From Sphaerospermopsis kisseleviana NIES-73 (GTDB lineage: Bacteria > Cyanobacteriota > Cyanobacteriia > Cyanobacteriales > Nostocaceae): 64,000 nt of DNA. The stretch is from positions 2,988,855 to 3,052,854 of the forward strand of contig NZ_AP018314.1 of NCBI RefSeq assembly GCF_002368075.1. The letters are read 5' to 3'. The position numbers and the translations under genes are program-made. Positions 54,223 to 62,872 of this stretch are shown piece by piece. The notes under the pieces were generated by a model that was given only the letters and a program-made list of their open reading frames with translations, was not told the DNA's origin and searched no databases. Positions within the stretch are counted from its first letter, which is position 1, and every line of letters starts with the position of its first letter.

Positions 54223-56019
54223 CTACCAAGTCCACGCAGCACCACACACAACACGAAAACCGCCGTAGTTGAAGGCGAAGCCCGCAACAAAAAAGCCGCG
54301 ACGCGCCGAACGGCAAACAACAGGATTGAAGTACCAAGAACCACCGCGCAGCAGCTTATATTCGCCTCGATTAATCAATGCAATACCATCTACAGGCGCA
54401 TTTATATAATTTTCCTGCCAGTCATCTTCACACCACTCCCAGACATTACCGTGCATATCATACAAACCAAAAGCATTAGGGGGAAAAGAACCTACATCAG
54501 TGGTTTGTTCTCGATATTTACCTTTCGGTGCATCAGCGTAGGTATAGTTACCATCATAGTTTACCAAATCTGGGGTAATACTTGCACCAAAATAAAAAGG
54601 TGTAGTTGTTCCCGCCCTACAAGCATACTCCCATTGTGCTTCACTGGGCAACTTATAGTTTTTACCTGTTTTTTGGCTTAACTTTTGGCAAAATGTAACC
54701 GCATCATTCCAACTTACTGTTTCAACAGGTCGGTGTTTGGTGAGCGTGGTTGGTGAGCGAAGTCGAACCAAAGTCGAACCATTACTACCTTTGAAGTCAG
54801 ATGGATTCTTTCCCATGATAGCTTGATATTGTGCTTGGGTCAAGGGATATTTACCCATAAAGAAACTGGGAACAGAAACTTGATGTTGAGGACCTTCATC
54901 ATTACTTCTTCCTTGTTCATTTTCCGGTGAACCCATGATAAAAGTTCCTGCGGGTATTTCCACCATTTCCAACATCACCCCATTTCCCAAGTCTTCTACA
55001 AAATATCTTGCGGAGTGGTTGCGTCGTTGTATTATTTCTCCTTTGCGGTTGGTGGTGACAACTTCAAAGGTGAAGGTTTTGAGAAAATTATTATTTTGTT
55101 GTTGTTTTGGTTGTTGTTTTGGTGTTTCTGTTTGAATGCCTAAATCAATAAACCATTCTTTGATAGACTGGGGACGTTGACGATAATCTAACGCCATCCC
55201 CTTGAGAATAGCATTATTTACCTGATCACTAATGTGAGGATGAGATTTTTTTGGTGGTTCAATAGCCATTTTCAAATCTAGCATAATCTTCGCATTGAGA
55301 TAAGGACTAGGTAGAGGGATGAAAGGTGGTTCTTGAACCGCGATAATTACATATAATGTAGCAGCGAGGGAATAAATATCTAATGCAGGAGTGAAGTTAC
55401 TGCGGTTTTCAAACTGTTCTGGTGGTGCAAAAACGGGAGTTTTCGCATTTGTTAAACTCATGCTTTCTGCAAAGTTGACTTCCCGCGCTAACCCGAAATC
55501 AATTAATATGGCTTTTTTGTCTGATTCTCGGAGTAAAATGTTGGCAGGTTTAATATCTCGATGTAAATAATTGCGACCATGAATATAATCTAGTGCAGAT
55601 CCTATTTGTTGGATAATTGCTAAACCCGCACTTTCACTAAAAACACCATTTGACCATAAATATTGTTCTAAGTTTTTACCTTTAATATATTCCATTACCA
55701 TACAAGGTAAACCATTTTCTTCAAATAGTTCTGGATAAACCTTGACGATGTGGGGATGATCAAAAGTCGCTAACTTTATCGCTTCGGTATTAAACTTACC
55801 TCGTTCCTCTGCTAAAAATTCTGCAAAACCTTCTGAGTTTCCACGTTTGTCTCGATAACGTTGTTGTAAAAACAAGACATTGAGACTTTTGATAGCGACT
55901 TGGGTTTTACGTTTATCATCTTTTGCAAGATAGGTGACACCAAACCCACCTTGTCCCAGGATTTCAATGATCTCATATTGTCCGCGTTTGATTTTTTGTC
56001 CTGGGGTGAAAAATGCCAT
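54223..56019 (-). CDS. Ser/Thr protein kinase-formylglycine-generating-enzyme-like (FGE) fusion, candidate DGR target
   Basis: The 598-residue protein has a eukaryotic-type kinase domain (about 14-280): GQGGFGVTYLAKD, VAIKSL, YLHRDIKPANILL, DFGLARE. A short linker leads to an FGE/sulfatase-modifying domain (about 345-598): FIMGSPENEQGRSNDEGPQHQV, PVETVSWNDAVTFCQKLS, LPSEAQWEYACRAG, GNVWEWCEDDW. The final 40 residues (SWYFNPVVCRSARRGFF...YGGFRVV) have the C-type-lectin-fold form seen in DGR variable proteins, and codons there are adenine-poor. An insert GSTLVRLRSPTTLTK (about 427-441) is encoded by an intergenic-type repeat. No reverse transcriptase gene is in the window. Confidence 0.9.
   Translation of the reverse strand: MAFFTPGQKIKRGQYEIIEILGQGGFGVTYLAKDDKRKTQVAIKSLNVLFLQQRYRDKRGNSEGFAEFLAEERGKFNTEAIKLATFDHPHIVKVYPELFEENGLPCMVMEYIKGKNLEQYLWSNGVFSESAGLAIIQQIGSALDYIHGRNYLHRDIKPANILLRESDKKAILIDFGLAREVNFAESMSLTNAKTPVFAPPEQFENRSNFTPALDIYSLAATLYVIIAVQEPPFIPLPSPYLNAKIMLDLKMAIEPPKKSHPHISDQVNNAILKGMALDYRQRPQSIKEWFIDLGIQTETPKQQPKQQQNNNFLKTFTFEVVTTNRKGEIIQRRNHSARYFVEDLGNGVMLEMVEIPAGTFIMGSPENEQGRSNDEGPQHQVSVPSFFMGKYPLTQAQYQAIMGKNPSDFKGSNGSTLVRLRSPTTLTKHRPVETVSWNDAVTFCQKLSQKTGKNYKLPSEAQWEYACRAGTTTPFYFGASITPDLVNYDGNYTYADAPKGKYREQTTDVGSFPPNAFGLYDMHGNVWEWCEDDWQENYINAPVDGIALINRGEYKLLRGGSWYFNPVVCRSARRGFFVAGFAFNYGGFRVVCGAAWTW
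54226..54330 (-). other. Candidate DGR variable region (VR)
   Basis: In coding orientation, the last 132 bases of the gene contain only eight adenines. Positions that are AAY (Asn) in typical DGR templates read TAC, TTC, GTT, GTT, CGT, GGC, TTT, TTT, GTT, GGC, TTC, GCC, TTC, AAC, TAC here: C or T at the third base with free first and second bases. The frame around them (GGSW, CRSA, GFRVV) is invariant, as expected. Boundaries are approximate. Confidence 0.6.
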
Positions 56020-56511
56020 CTTCCCCTCACCTGGTGATGCTATGAGTTTTTACTATATATAGTGTAGCTTTTTTTGTCTGAATCAGGATGTCCAGGATTA
56101 AAGGATTTTCAGGATGTTATTTAATGATGGTTTTTGGGAATTTGGGATTTTTTTTGTCAGAATCAGGATTTTCAGGATTAAAGGATGTAGAGGATGCGAT
56201 CGCCAAATTCCCAGACTCACAGAAAAACTCTCTCAAACTCTCTTACCTTCGTGTTCTTCGTGTTCTTCGTGGTTCATTCTCTTGAAAAATCAAACTTGAG
56301 TTTTTCCCAACCCGTTATATATGGGCGCACTCTTTTCCACTCATAACATAATCCTACAACACCATAAAAATCTTGTCAAGACTCAACGACAACTTTCTGA
56401 AAAACTCCCTTCCTCCTCCTCTGCGACTCTGCGCCTCTGCGTGAGCTTGTCCTAAGTTGACAATTTAATAGACAAACCTGTACACTCATAGACAAACATA
56501 AGAGTGACTTT
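56020..56511. other. Intergenic region between kinase-FGE gene and IS607 element
   Basis: It holds two TCAGGATTTTCAGGATTAAAGGAT-type repeats (about 56079-56115 and 56160-56190), one HIP1 octamer, and the right 39-bp inverted repeat. Confidence 0.6.
56313..56351 (-). repeat. 39-bp inverted repeat, right copy
   Basis: It is the inverted partner of 54042-54080 (38/39). ATCC follows this copy (56351-56354) and precedes the left copy (54038-54041), a possible but weak 4-bp target duplication. Confidence 0.93.
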
Positions 56512-56952
56512 ATGTTTAAACCTCATGAATTTGCTAAAAAAATCGGAGTTTCAGTCAAGACCTTGCAAAGATGGGATGTTGAAGGAAGACTTCCAGCCAA
56601 AAGAACATTGTCGGGGCATCGTTTTTATACTGAAGATGATTTACTGATTACCCAGGGATGAAAACCTGTAGACTCAAAACGAAAAGTAGTTGTTTATTGT
56701 AGAGTTTCTTCGAGTAGCCAAAAACCCGAACTCAGAAACCAAGTATCCGCGATGGAAACATTTTGTTTGAGTCGTGGGTTAGCTGTTGATGATTGGGTTT
56801 CAGAGATTGGAGGCGGATTAAACTTTAAAAGAAAAAAGTTTTTATCAATTATGTTATCTACTCCAAAGAAATCAAGGATCATCTCAAAAATGCTATTGAC
56901 AAACCTGTACAAGATATGTCAGTTTTAGACAGCAAAGAAATACAGTGTTGAG
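56512..56952 (+). pseudogene. tnpA: IS607-type serine recombinase (tnpA), broken
   Basis: The frame begins MFKPHEFAKKIGVSVKTLQRW (MerR-like HTH) and continues GRLPAKRTLSGHRFYTEDDL, typical of IS607 TnpA. A TGA stops it at 56659-56661. After the stop the same frame resumes with KVVVYCRVSSSSQKPELRNQ, the serine-recombinase motif including the catalytic serine. Then it breaks again after GGLNFKRKKF, where a large internal deletion joins to a C-terminal piece in another frame. The recombinase is therefore non-functional. Confidence 0.88.
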
Positions 56953-56960
56953 GTCGAGCA

Positions 56961-58040
56961 ATGCTTTTATCTATCAAAACAAAACTCAAGTTAAACAAAA
57001 CCCAGGAAATATTAATGGCTAAACACGCTGGTATAGCAAGGTTTACCTATAATTGGGGTTTAGCTACTTGGGCTTCTTTGCATAAAGATGGATTAAAGCC
57101 AAACAAATATATCCTCAAAAAATTCTTTAATAACCATGTAAAACCTGAATTGGCATGGATTAAAGAAAAAGGTATTTGTCAGAAAATCACTCAATACGCC
57201 TTTGATAGTTTAGGTGAGGCTTTCCAGAGATTTTTTAAAGGACAGTCTAAATATCCCAACTTCAAAAAGAAAGGGAAAAATGATAGTTTTACAATTGATA
57301 ATGGTGGTAAACCAATTCCTGTAGGTGGCACATCAATAAAACTACCAACAATTGGATGGGTAAAAACTTATGAAGGATTACCTCATACCACCTGCAAAAG
57401 TATTACTATTTCTAGGACTGCTGATAGCTGGTACATAGCTTTTTCTTATGAACAAGAATGTCGACCAACTATTAAAAAACATGATGCTGTTGGTGTTGAT
57501 TTGGGAGTAAAGGAACTAGCTATTCTTAGCACTGGTATTACTTTTGCTAATCCTAAACACTACAAACAGAACTTAGCTAAACTGCAAAGATTATCTAATA
57601 TCTACTCTAAAAAGGCTTCATGTTCAAGCAATAAGCATAAAGCCAAAATTAAACTAGCTAGACATCATGCGAGAATAGCAAACCTGCGAAAAGACACTCT
57701 TCATAAACTTACTACTTACTTATGCAAAAACCACGCCAAGATAGTAGTAGAAGATTTAAATGTTTCAGGGATGTTGTCAAATCATAAATTAGCTCAAGCA
57801 ATAGCTGATTGTGGATTTTATGAGTTTAAGCGTCAGCTAGAATATAAAGCTAAAAAATTTGGCTGTGAAATTATAATTGCTGATAGATTTTATCCATCAA
57901 GCAAAACCTGTTCTCGATGTGGGCATAAAAAAGAAAATCTTTCTTTATCCGAAAGAATTTATTGCTGTGAGAACTGTGGTTTTGAGATAGATAGGGATCT
58001 AAACGCTGCAATTAATTTATCGCGTTTGGCTAAAGCGTGA
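56961..58040 (+). CDS. tnpB: TnpB RNA-guided nuclease (IS607/IS605 type)
   Basis: This 359-residue ancestor-type relative of Cas12 is the accessory gene of IS607/IS605 elements. The RuvC residues are present: Asp in AVGVDLGVKEL (about residue 180), Glu in KIVVEDLNVSG (about 263) and Asp in FEIDRDLNAAINL (about 345). The zinc finger CSRCG...CENCG (about 314-336) is intact. The N-terminus RFTYNWGLATW fits. With its tnpA partner broken, the gene is immobile on its own but could still produce an active nuclease with a guide from its 3' end. Confidence 0.93.
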   Translation: MLLSIKTKLKLNKTQEILMAKHAGIARFTYNWGLATWASLHKDGLKPNKYILKKFFNNHVKPELAWIKEKGICQKITQYAFDSLGEAFQRFFKGQSKYPNFKKKGKNDSFTIDNGGKPIPVGGTSIKLPTIGWVKTYEGLPHTTCKSITISRTADSWYIAFSYEQECRPTIKKHDAVGVDLGVKELAILSTGITFANPKHYKQNLAKLQRLSNIYSKKASCSSNKHKAKIKLARHHARIANLRKDTLHKLTTYLCKNHAKIVVEDLNVSGMLSNHKLAQAIADCGFYEFKRQLEYKAKKFGCEIIIADRFYPSSKTCSRCGHKKENLSLSERIYCCENCGFEIDRDLNAAINLSRLAKA

Positions 58041-58135
58041 AAGTCTACCGAGGGATAACTGCTCCCATGCTCCCGTTGAAGTAGAAAGTAAAGTCTAGTT
58101 TTGTCTAGGTTTTATATAGCAGAAAAAATATTTCC
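58020..58135 (+). ncRNA. Possible omega-RNA region at tnpB 3' end
   Basis: TnpB guides come from the end of the gene and the right end of the element. A GAGGGATAACTGCTCCCATGCTCCC segment at about 58053 with short inverted arms, then GTAGAAAGTAAAGTC, could be its scaffold. Element end not determined. Confidence 0.3.
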
Positions 58136-58148
58136 CACGCAAACAGCA

Positions 58149-60278
58149 CTAAATCAACTTATCCGGTGTAATTGGTAACTCCCTTAACCGCTTACCCGTA
58201 GCATGATAAACAGCATTACAAATAGCCGCAGAAACACCAGTAATACCAATTTCCCCCACACCGCGCACCCCAGCCCGGTTAAAATTCAAATCAGGTTCAC
58301 CCACAAAAGTTACATCAATTCTGGGAATATCTGCATGGGTGGGATAATGATAAGTAGCCAGATCATAAACCACCGGATAACCGATATTCGGATCAAACAA
58401 GCACTCCTCCATTAAAGCATGACCAATACCCATGATCACACCCCCACGGATCTGAGAAGCGGCAGTTTTAGCATTCATCACCTGTCCGATATTCATCACC
58501 GACACCCAGCGCGTCACCTGTAAACGCCCGATCTCCTCATCCACACTCACCTCACAAAAATGAGCGCCCCAAGACTGAAAAGCCCATTTATTAGCCGCTT
58601 CACTACCAGCAGAAGTACCCGTAGCTTCAAAAGCAGCCCGTTGAGACTGACGCAGACTTGCAAACGCTTCCTGGGCATTTTTAGCTTGGGCAGTTTTCAG
58701 CACTTCCTCACAAGCTGTCATCACCGCCGGTATCAAATTTGCCGTCATTTGCGAACCACCAGCAATACCACCATTAGGAAACAACGAGTCACCTAATTCT
58801 ACCTTAACTTTTTCCACCGGTAGCCCCAAAAACTCAGCCGCCGTACCCGCCACAATGGTATATGCACCAGTACCCATATCATTACCACTGGTGAGAACAT
58901 GGGCAGTACCATCAGCTAAAAGCCTGACTTTTACCGTTGCTGTACTTTGTAAACCCGGAAAAGTTGCAGCAGCCATACCCCAGCCTATCAATTTACCATC
59001 ACGGTTGAGCGATCGCACTTTTTTCGGTCTATTTTGCCAACCAAACTTTTCTGCACCCACTCGCAAACATTCGGCAAAATGTTTAGCAGAGAAAGGTAAA
59101 CCCCGACTTTGATGTTCTTTAGTTTCATTCCTTAACCGTAATTCTACTGGATCTATCCCCAATTCCCAAGCTAACTCATCCATAGCCGACTCTAAAGCAT
59201 ACATACCGGGGGTTTCTCCGGGCGCACGCATAAAAGTCGGTGTCCCCACATTTAACACTCCCAATAATTGCTGAGTTCGCAAATTTGGAGTAGCATACAT
59301 CACAGGAGTGATATTTGTACAAGGTTCAGTAAAAACATCAACCGTAGAAGTAAAAGATTTGGCTGTATGTTCAATGCCCTGTAAACTCCCATCAGCATTA
59401 GCAGCTAAACTCACTGTTTGCTCGGTTTGCGAACGGTGTCCAGCATTTGCTGTCATTTGTCGTCTGCTGAGAACCACTTTGAGCGGACGTTGCAATTTAC
59501 GTGCTGCTGCTGCACAAAGAATACCATGCGGCCAAGGAAAAGCTTTAGAACCAAAACCACCACCCAAAAAAGGCGTAATAATTCTTACCTGTTCCGGTGC
59601 TAGTCCGAAAAGTTCTGAATAGGTGCGTTGACTACCCCCTACCCACTGACTAGGTTCATAAATAGTTAGCGAGTTGGAATTTTGCCACTGGGCGATAATG
59701 GCATGAGGTTCCATTGGTGCGTGCAGTTCCGTGGAAGTTTTGTAGGTGGCTGTAATTTTAGCTGCTGCACCTGTCATTGCGTCTGTAGAATTACTAGTAG
59801 CAAAGCTCCCTTTTTCCAATTTCATCTCTCCCCCAAACATGGAAGGAGCATTTTTCAAGGAGACTTTTTCCGGGTCTAAACTCGGTGTATCTTTGATATA
59901 TTCAACTTTGACTAAATGGGCTGCGTCTCTAGCTCTTTCAAAGGTATCCGCTACTACCAAACCTATTATTTGTCCTGCGTAATGAATTTGCTCATCTGCT
60001 AAGGGTAGACGAGCTTCGTAAATTTTAGAATTGATAAAATTGTTACTAGGTTTAGAAATTTGCGGGGCGTTTTTATGGGTAAAAACCGCTATCACACCCT
60101 TTGCTTTTGCTGCTGCTTGGATATCAATATTTTTGATCCGTCCTTTGGCAATACTAGCAGTGACTAAATAACCATGCACTAAGTTCGGTATTTGATGTTC
60201 TGCGGCGTAGGTTGCAGCACCTGTCACCTTTGCTAGTCCATCTTTGCGGTTAATGCCTGTTCCTATAACCTTATTCAT
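58149..60278 (-). CDS. Aldehyde oxidoreductase, molybdenum-binding subunit (PaoC/YagR type)
   Basis: The 709-residue subunit oxidises aldehydes at a molybdopterin cytosine dinucleotide centre. It has GTGINRKDGLAKVTGAATYAAE at the start, FLGGGFGSKAFPWPHGI (cofactor loop), MRAPGETPGMYALESAMDELA, GNDMGTGAYTI and GVRGVGEIGITGVSAAI with the active-site glutamate near the C-terminus. Size and motifs fit the periplasmic PaoC rather than xanthine dehydrogenase. It is the last gene of a three-gene operon with 2 bases to the FAD subunit. Confidence 0.92.
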   Translation of the reverse strand: MNKVIGTGINRKDGLAKVTGAATYAAEHQIPNLVHGYLVTASIAKGRIKNIDIQAAAKAKGVIAVFTHKNAPQISKPSNNFINSKIYEARLPLADEQIHYAGQIIGLVVADTFERARDAAHLVKVEYIKDTPSLDPEKVSLKNAPSMFGGEMKLEKGSFATSNSTDAMTGAAAKITATYKTSTELHAPMEPHAIIAQWQNSNSLTIYEPSQWVGGSQRTYSELFGLAPEQVRIITPFLGGGFGSKAFPWPHGILCAAAARKLQRPLKVVLSRRQMTANAGHRSQTEQTVSLAANADGSLQGIEHTAKSFTSTVDVFTEPCTNITPVMYATPNLRTQQLLGVLNVGTPTFMRAPGETPGMYALESAMDELAWELGIDPVELRLRNETKEHQSRGLPFSAKHFAECLRVGAEKFGWQNRPKKVRSLNRDGKLIGWGMAAATFPGLQSTATVKVRLLADGTAHVLTSGNDMGTGAYTIVAGTAAEFLGLPVEKVKVELGDSLFPNGGIAGGSQMTANLIPAVMTACEEVLKTAQAKNAQEAFASLRQSQRAAFEATGTSAGSEAANKWAFQSWGAHFCEVSVDEEIGRLQVTRWVSVMNIGQVMNAKTAASQIRGGVIMGIGHALMEECLFDPNIGYPVVYDLATYHYPTHADIPRIDVTFVGEPDLNFNRAGVRGVGEIGITGVSAAICNAVYHATGKRLRELPITPDKLI

Positions 60279-60280
60279 AA

Positions 60281-61273
60281 CTATACTATACCTCCACCTT
60301 GAGCCGAAACCATGAGGGCGCGACGAATTGCCCGTTTTGTCATGTCTATTTTGTAACCGTTGTGAGCTAAAGGTTTTGCTCCTTGTAAGGCTATATTTGC
60401 AGCTTGGGTAAATGTGGTAATATCCGCAGGTTTACCGATTAAAAACTTTTCTGCTTCGTTAGCACGCCAAGGTTTATGTGCGACTCCACCCATTGCTAAA
60501 CGGGCATCTTTTATTTTGTCACCCGCAACTTCTAAAGCTGCTGCCACTGATATTAAAGCAAAAGAGTAGGAAGTGCGATCGCGCAGTTTTAAATAAACTC
60601 CTGATTTCGCCCAGGATAAAGGCGGTAAAATAATGGCGGTGATTAATTCCCCCGCTTCTAAATTACTATCTTTTTGGGGTGTGTTTTCTGGTAAACGATG
60701 AAAATTCACAAAAGGTATTTGTCGTTTACCTTTGGGTCCTTCCACTTCCACCACCGCATCTAAAGCGGCCAAAGCTACACACATATCTGAAGGATGCACA
60801 GCTACACATTCTTCACTTGCACCGAGAATAGCGTGCATCCGGTTTATCCCCGTTGCTGCTGGACAACCGCTTCCCGGTTCACGTTTATTACAAGCAAAAG
60901 CAGTATCGTAATAATAAGAACAGCGAGTTCTTTGTAAAAGATTACCCCCCACAGTAGCCACGTTGCGGATTTGTTGCGATGCACCAGAAAGAATTGCTCT
61001 GGATAAAAAAGGATAATTGCGGCGAATTTCCGGATGATCAGCTAATGCTGTATTTGTTACCAAAGCTCCCACCCGCCAACCATTAGTCATCCTTTCTATA
61101 CTTTGCATCTGCAAGCGAGAAATGTCTATCAGTTGGGATGGTTCATCTAGAAAGGCTTTGAGGCGATCAACTACATTTGTTCCCCCACCAATAAACAGGG
61201 AATTTTTATCACTTGTTGCTCGTTGAACGGCATCTTTTACAGAGGTAGCGCGAGTATAGGTAAAGTTATTCAT
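60281..61273 (-). CDS. Aldehyde oxidoreductase, FAD and 4Fe-4S subunit (PaoB/YagS type)
   Basis: The 330-residue FAD-binding subunit has FIGGGTNVVDRLK (FAD pyrophosphate loop) and ATVGGNLLQRTRC. An inserted Cys-rich loop CSYYYDTAFACNKREPGSGC marks the extra 4Fe-4S cluster known from PaoB. The C-terminal domain (RDRTSYSFALISVAAAL, MGGVAHKPWRA) is the CO-dehydrogenase flavoprotein C domain. It overlaps the upstream 2Fe-2S subunit gene by four bases. Confidence 0.93.
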   Translation of the reverse strand: MNNFTYTRATSVKDAVQRATSDKNSLFIGGGTNVVDRLKAFLDEPSQLIDISRLQMQSIERMTNGWRVGALVTNTALADHPEIRRNYPFLSRAILSGASQQIRNVATVGGNLLQRTRCSYYYDTAFACNKREPGSGCPAATGINRMHAILGASEECVAVHPSDMCVALAALDAVVEVEGPKGKRQIPFVNFHRLPENTPQKDSNLEAGELITAIILPPLSWAKSGVYLKLRDRTSYSFALISVAAALEVAGDKIKDARLAMGGVAHKPWRANEAEKFLIGKPADITTFTQAANIALQGAKPLAHNGYKIDMTKRAIRRALMVSAQGGGIV

Positions 61274-61989
61274 GATGCTTGCACCTCCTGAGATTCACTG
61301 ACCATAATATGGGCGTTGGGAGAGGGGGGTTTTTGTCCTGTTACCTGTTGTACTGCGGCGACAATGCCGTTGTAAGCACTACACCGACAAAGATTACCAC
61401 TTAATCTTTCTTTGATTTCCGCTTCTGAAAGTTCTGCTAATTGCGGTGGTTTGTTTAAATCAGCCGTAACAGCACTTCCACAACCGCGTTTTACTTCTTC
61501 CACAAGAGCCACAGAGGCGCAAATTTGTCCTGGGGTGCAGTAACCACATTGAAAACCGTCATTTTCAATAAAAGCTGTTTGCATGGGATGGAGAGTATCA
61601 CCCTTTCCTAGTCCTTCTATGGTGACTATTTCCTTTCCTTCCTGCATCACTGCCAAAGACAAACAAGAATAAACTCGTTGTCCATCTATAAGAACTGTAC
61701 AAGCTCCACACTGTCCATGATCACAGCCTTTTTTACTACCTACCAATCCCATATTTTCCCGGAGAGTATCCAGGAGGGTAACACGGGGTTCAATGGTTAA
61801 AGATTCTGCCTTTCCATTGATTTTGAGTGTGATATTCATTTCACCTGTGCTTGCTTGGGTAGTCTCTTTAGCTACATTAGTCTGGTTGAGTATTGCAGGT
61901 GCAGCTATGACTGTACCAGCTGTTGTTAATGCCTTGCCCAAAAAACCACGACGGGAGGTTTTTCCAGGTTGATGCTGAGGTTTTTCCAT
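61270..61989 (-). CDS. Aldehyde oxidoreductase, 2Fe-2S subunit with Tat signal (PaoA/YagT type)
   Basis: From ATG 61989 the 239-residue protein begins with a twin-arginine signal KTSRRGFLGKALTTAG followed by a hydrophobic stretch to AAPAIL, so the assembled complex is exported folded to the periplasm. It has both 2Fe-2S clusters: GCDHGQCGACTV...C and CGYCTPGQIC...NLCRCSAYNGI. The Tat leader serves all three subunits. An in-frame start at 62022 would add 11 residues before the Tat motif. Confidence 0.93.
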   Translation of the reverse strand: MEKPQHQPGKTSRRGFLGKALTTAGTVIAAPAILNQTNVAKETTQASTGEMNITLKINGKAESLTIEPRVTLLDTLRENMGLVGSKKGCDHGQCGACTVLIDGQRVYSCLSLAVMQEGKEIVTIEGLGKGDTLHPMQTAFIENDGFQCGYCTPGQICASVALVEEVKRGCGSAVTADLNKPPQLAELSEAEIKERLSGNLCRCSAYNGIVAAVQQVTGQKPPSPNAHIMVSESQEVQAS

Positions 61990-62057
61990 GATTATAACGG
62001 TATGCAGTTGAATGAGATACAAAACTGTTCGTGAAATTCATACACTACGAGATTTTT

Positions 62058-62107
62058 AACTCTGTTCCCTGTTCCCTGTTCCCTGTTCCCTGTTCCCTGT
62101 TCCCTAT
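62058..62107. repeat. Heptanucleotide tandem repeat (TGTTCCC)
   Basis: Six copies lie between the paoA-like gene and map; the last overlaps the stop region of map. Confidence 0.85.
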
Positions 62108-62868
62108 TCTGGTAGAGTCAGTATTTCTACTCCATCTTCTGTCACAGCAATGGTATGCTCAAACTGTGCTGAAAATTTGCGATCGCGTGTTACCGCAGTC
62201 CAACCATCAGCTAACATTTCCATTTCCTGAGTACCTTCATTGATCATCGGTTCAATGGTAAACACCATTCCCGGTCTTAACCGTTTACCTTTACCCCTTG
62301 TGCCAAAATGGGGGATATCCGGTGCTGTGTGGAAAATATTACTGATACCATGTCCCACAAACTCCCGCACTACGGAAAAACCCTCAGCTTCAGCATACTC
62401 TTGAATAGCCGCACCAATATCACCTATTTTCGCCCCTGGTTTTACTTCCGCAATACCCAAATAAAGACATTTTTCTGTTACTTCTACCAATTTCTGCGCT
62501 TTGGGTCTAGTATTACCAACGATAAATGTCTTAGATGTATCGCCATGATAACCATCAACGATAGGTGTCACATCAATATTAATAATGTCCCCTTCTTTGA
62601 GAATTTGTCTAGCATGGGGAATACCATGACAAATAACTTCATTTACACTGGTACAAATTGACTTAGGAAAACCTTTATAACCTAGAGGTGCGCTTTTAGC
62701 TCCCTGTGCTTGTGTCCATCTTTCTGCTTCATCATTGAGTTGCTGGGTACTTACCCCTGGTTTAACCATCGGTTCTAGATGCTGTAACAGTTTTGCTGCT
62801 AAACGTCCAGCCCGACGCATTTTTTCTATTTCTCTTTGGGATAAAATAACAATTTGTTCAGTTCTCAT
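62104..62868 (-). CDS. map: Methionine aminopeptidase, type I
   Basis: The 254-residue enzyme removes the initiator methionine. Metal ligands are in order Asp (NIDVTPIVDGYHGD, two Asp), His (VGHGISNIFH), Glu (FTIEPMIN) and Glu (FEHTIAVTEDG). VNEVICHGIP is the substrate-pocket His motif. There is no N-terminal zinc-finger extension. It lies 4 bases after the Gfo/Idh/MocA gene and is probably co-transcribed with it. Confidence 0.96.
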   Translation of the reverse strand: MRTEQIVILSQREIEKMRRAGRLAAKLLQHLEPMVKPGVSTQQLNDEAERWTQAQGAKSAPLGYKGFPKSICTSVNEVICHGIPHARQILKEGDIINIDVTPIVDGYHGDTSKTFIVGNTRPKAQKLVEVTEKCLYLGIAEVKPGAKIGDIGAAIQEYAEAEGFSVVREFVGHGISNIFHTAPDIPHFGTRGKGKRLRPGMVFTIEPMINEGTQEMEMLADGWTAVTRDRKFSAQFEHTIAVTEDGVEILTLPE

Positions 62869-62872
62869 CTAT

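Noticed and set aside
54086..54344. Cys/Leu-rich minus-strand frames and a plus-strand frame over the 3' end of the kinase-FGE gene
   Set aside because: They are frame-shifted shadows of the adenine-poor variable region.
54060..56019. A complete DGR with reverse transcriptase and template in the window
   Set aside because: No reverse transcriptase motifs (YxDD) and no adenine-rich copy of the variable region were found in the 64 kb.
58203..59982. Several plus-strand frames of 60-104 residues inside the molybdenum subunit gene
   Set aside because: They are antisense to a strongly conserved protein and have no starts or family match.
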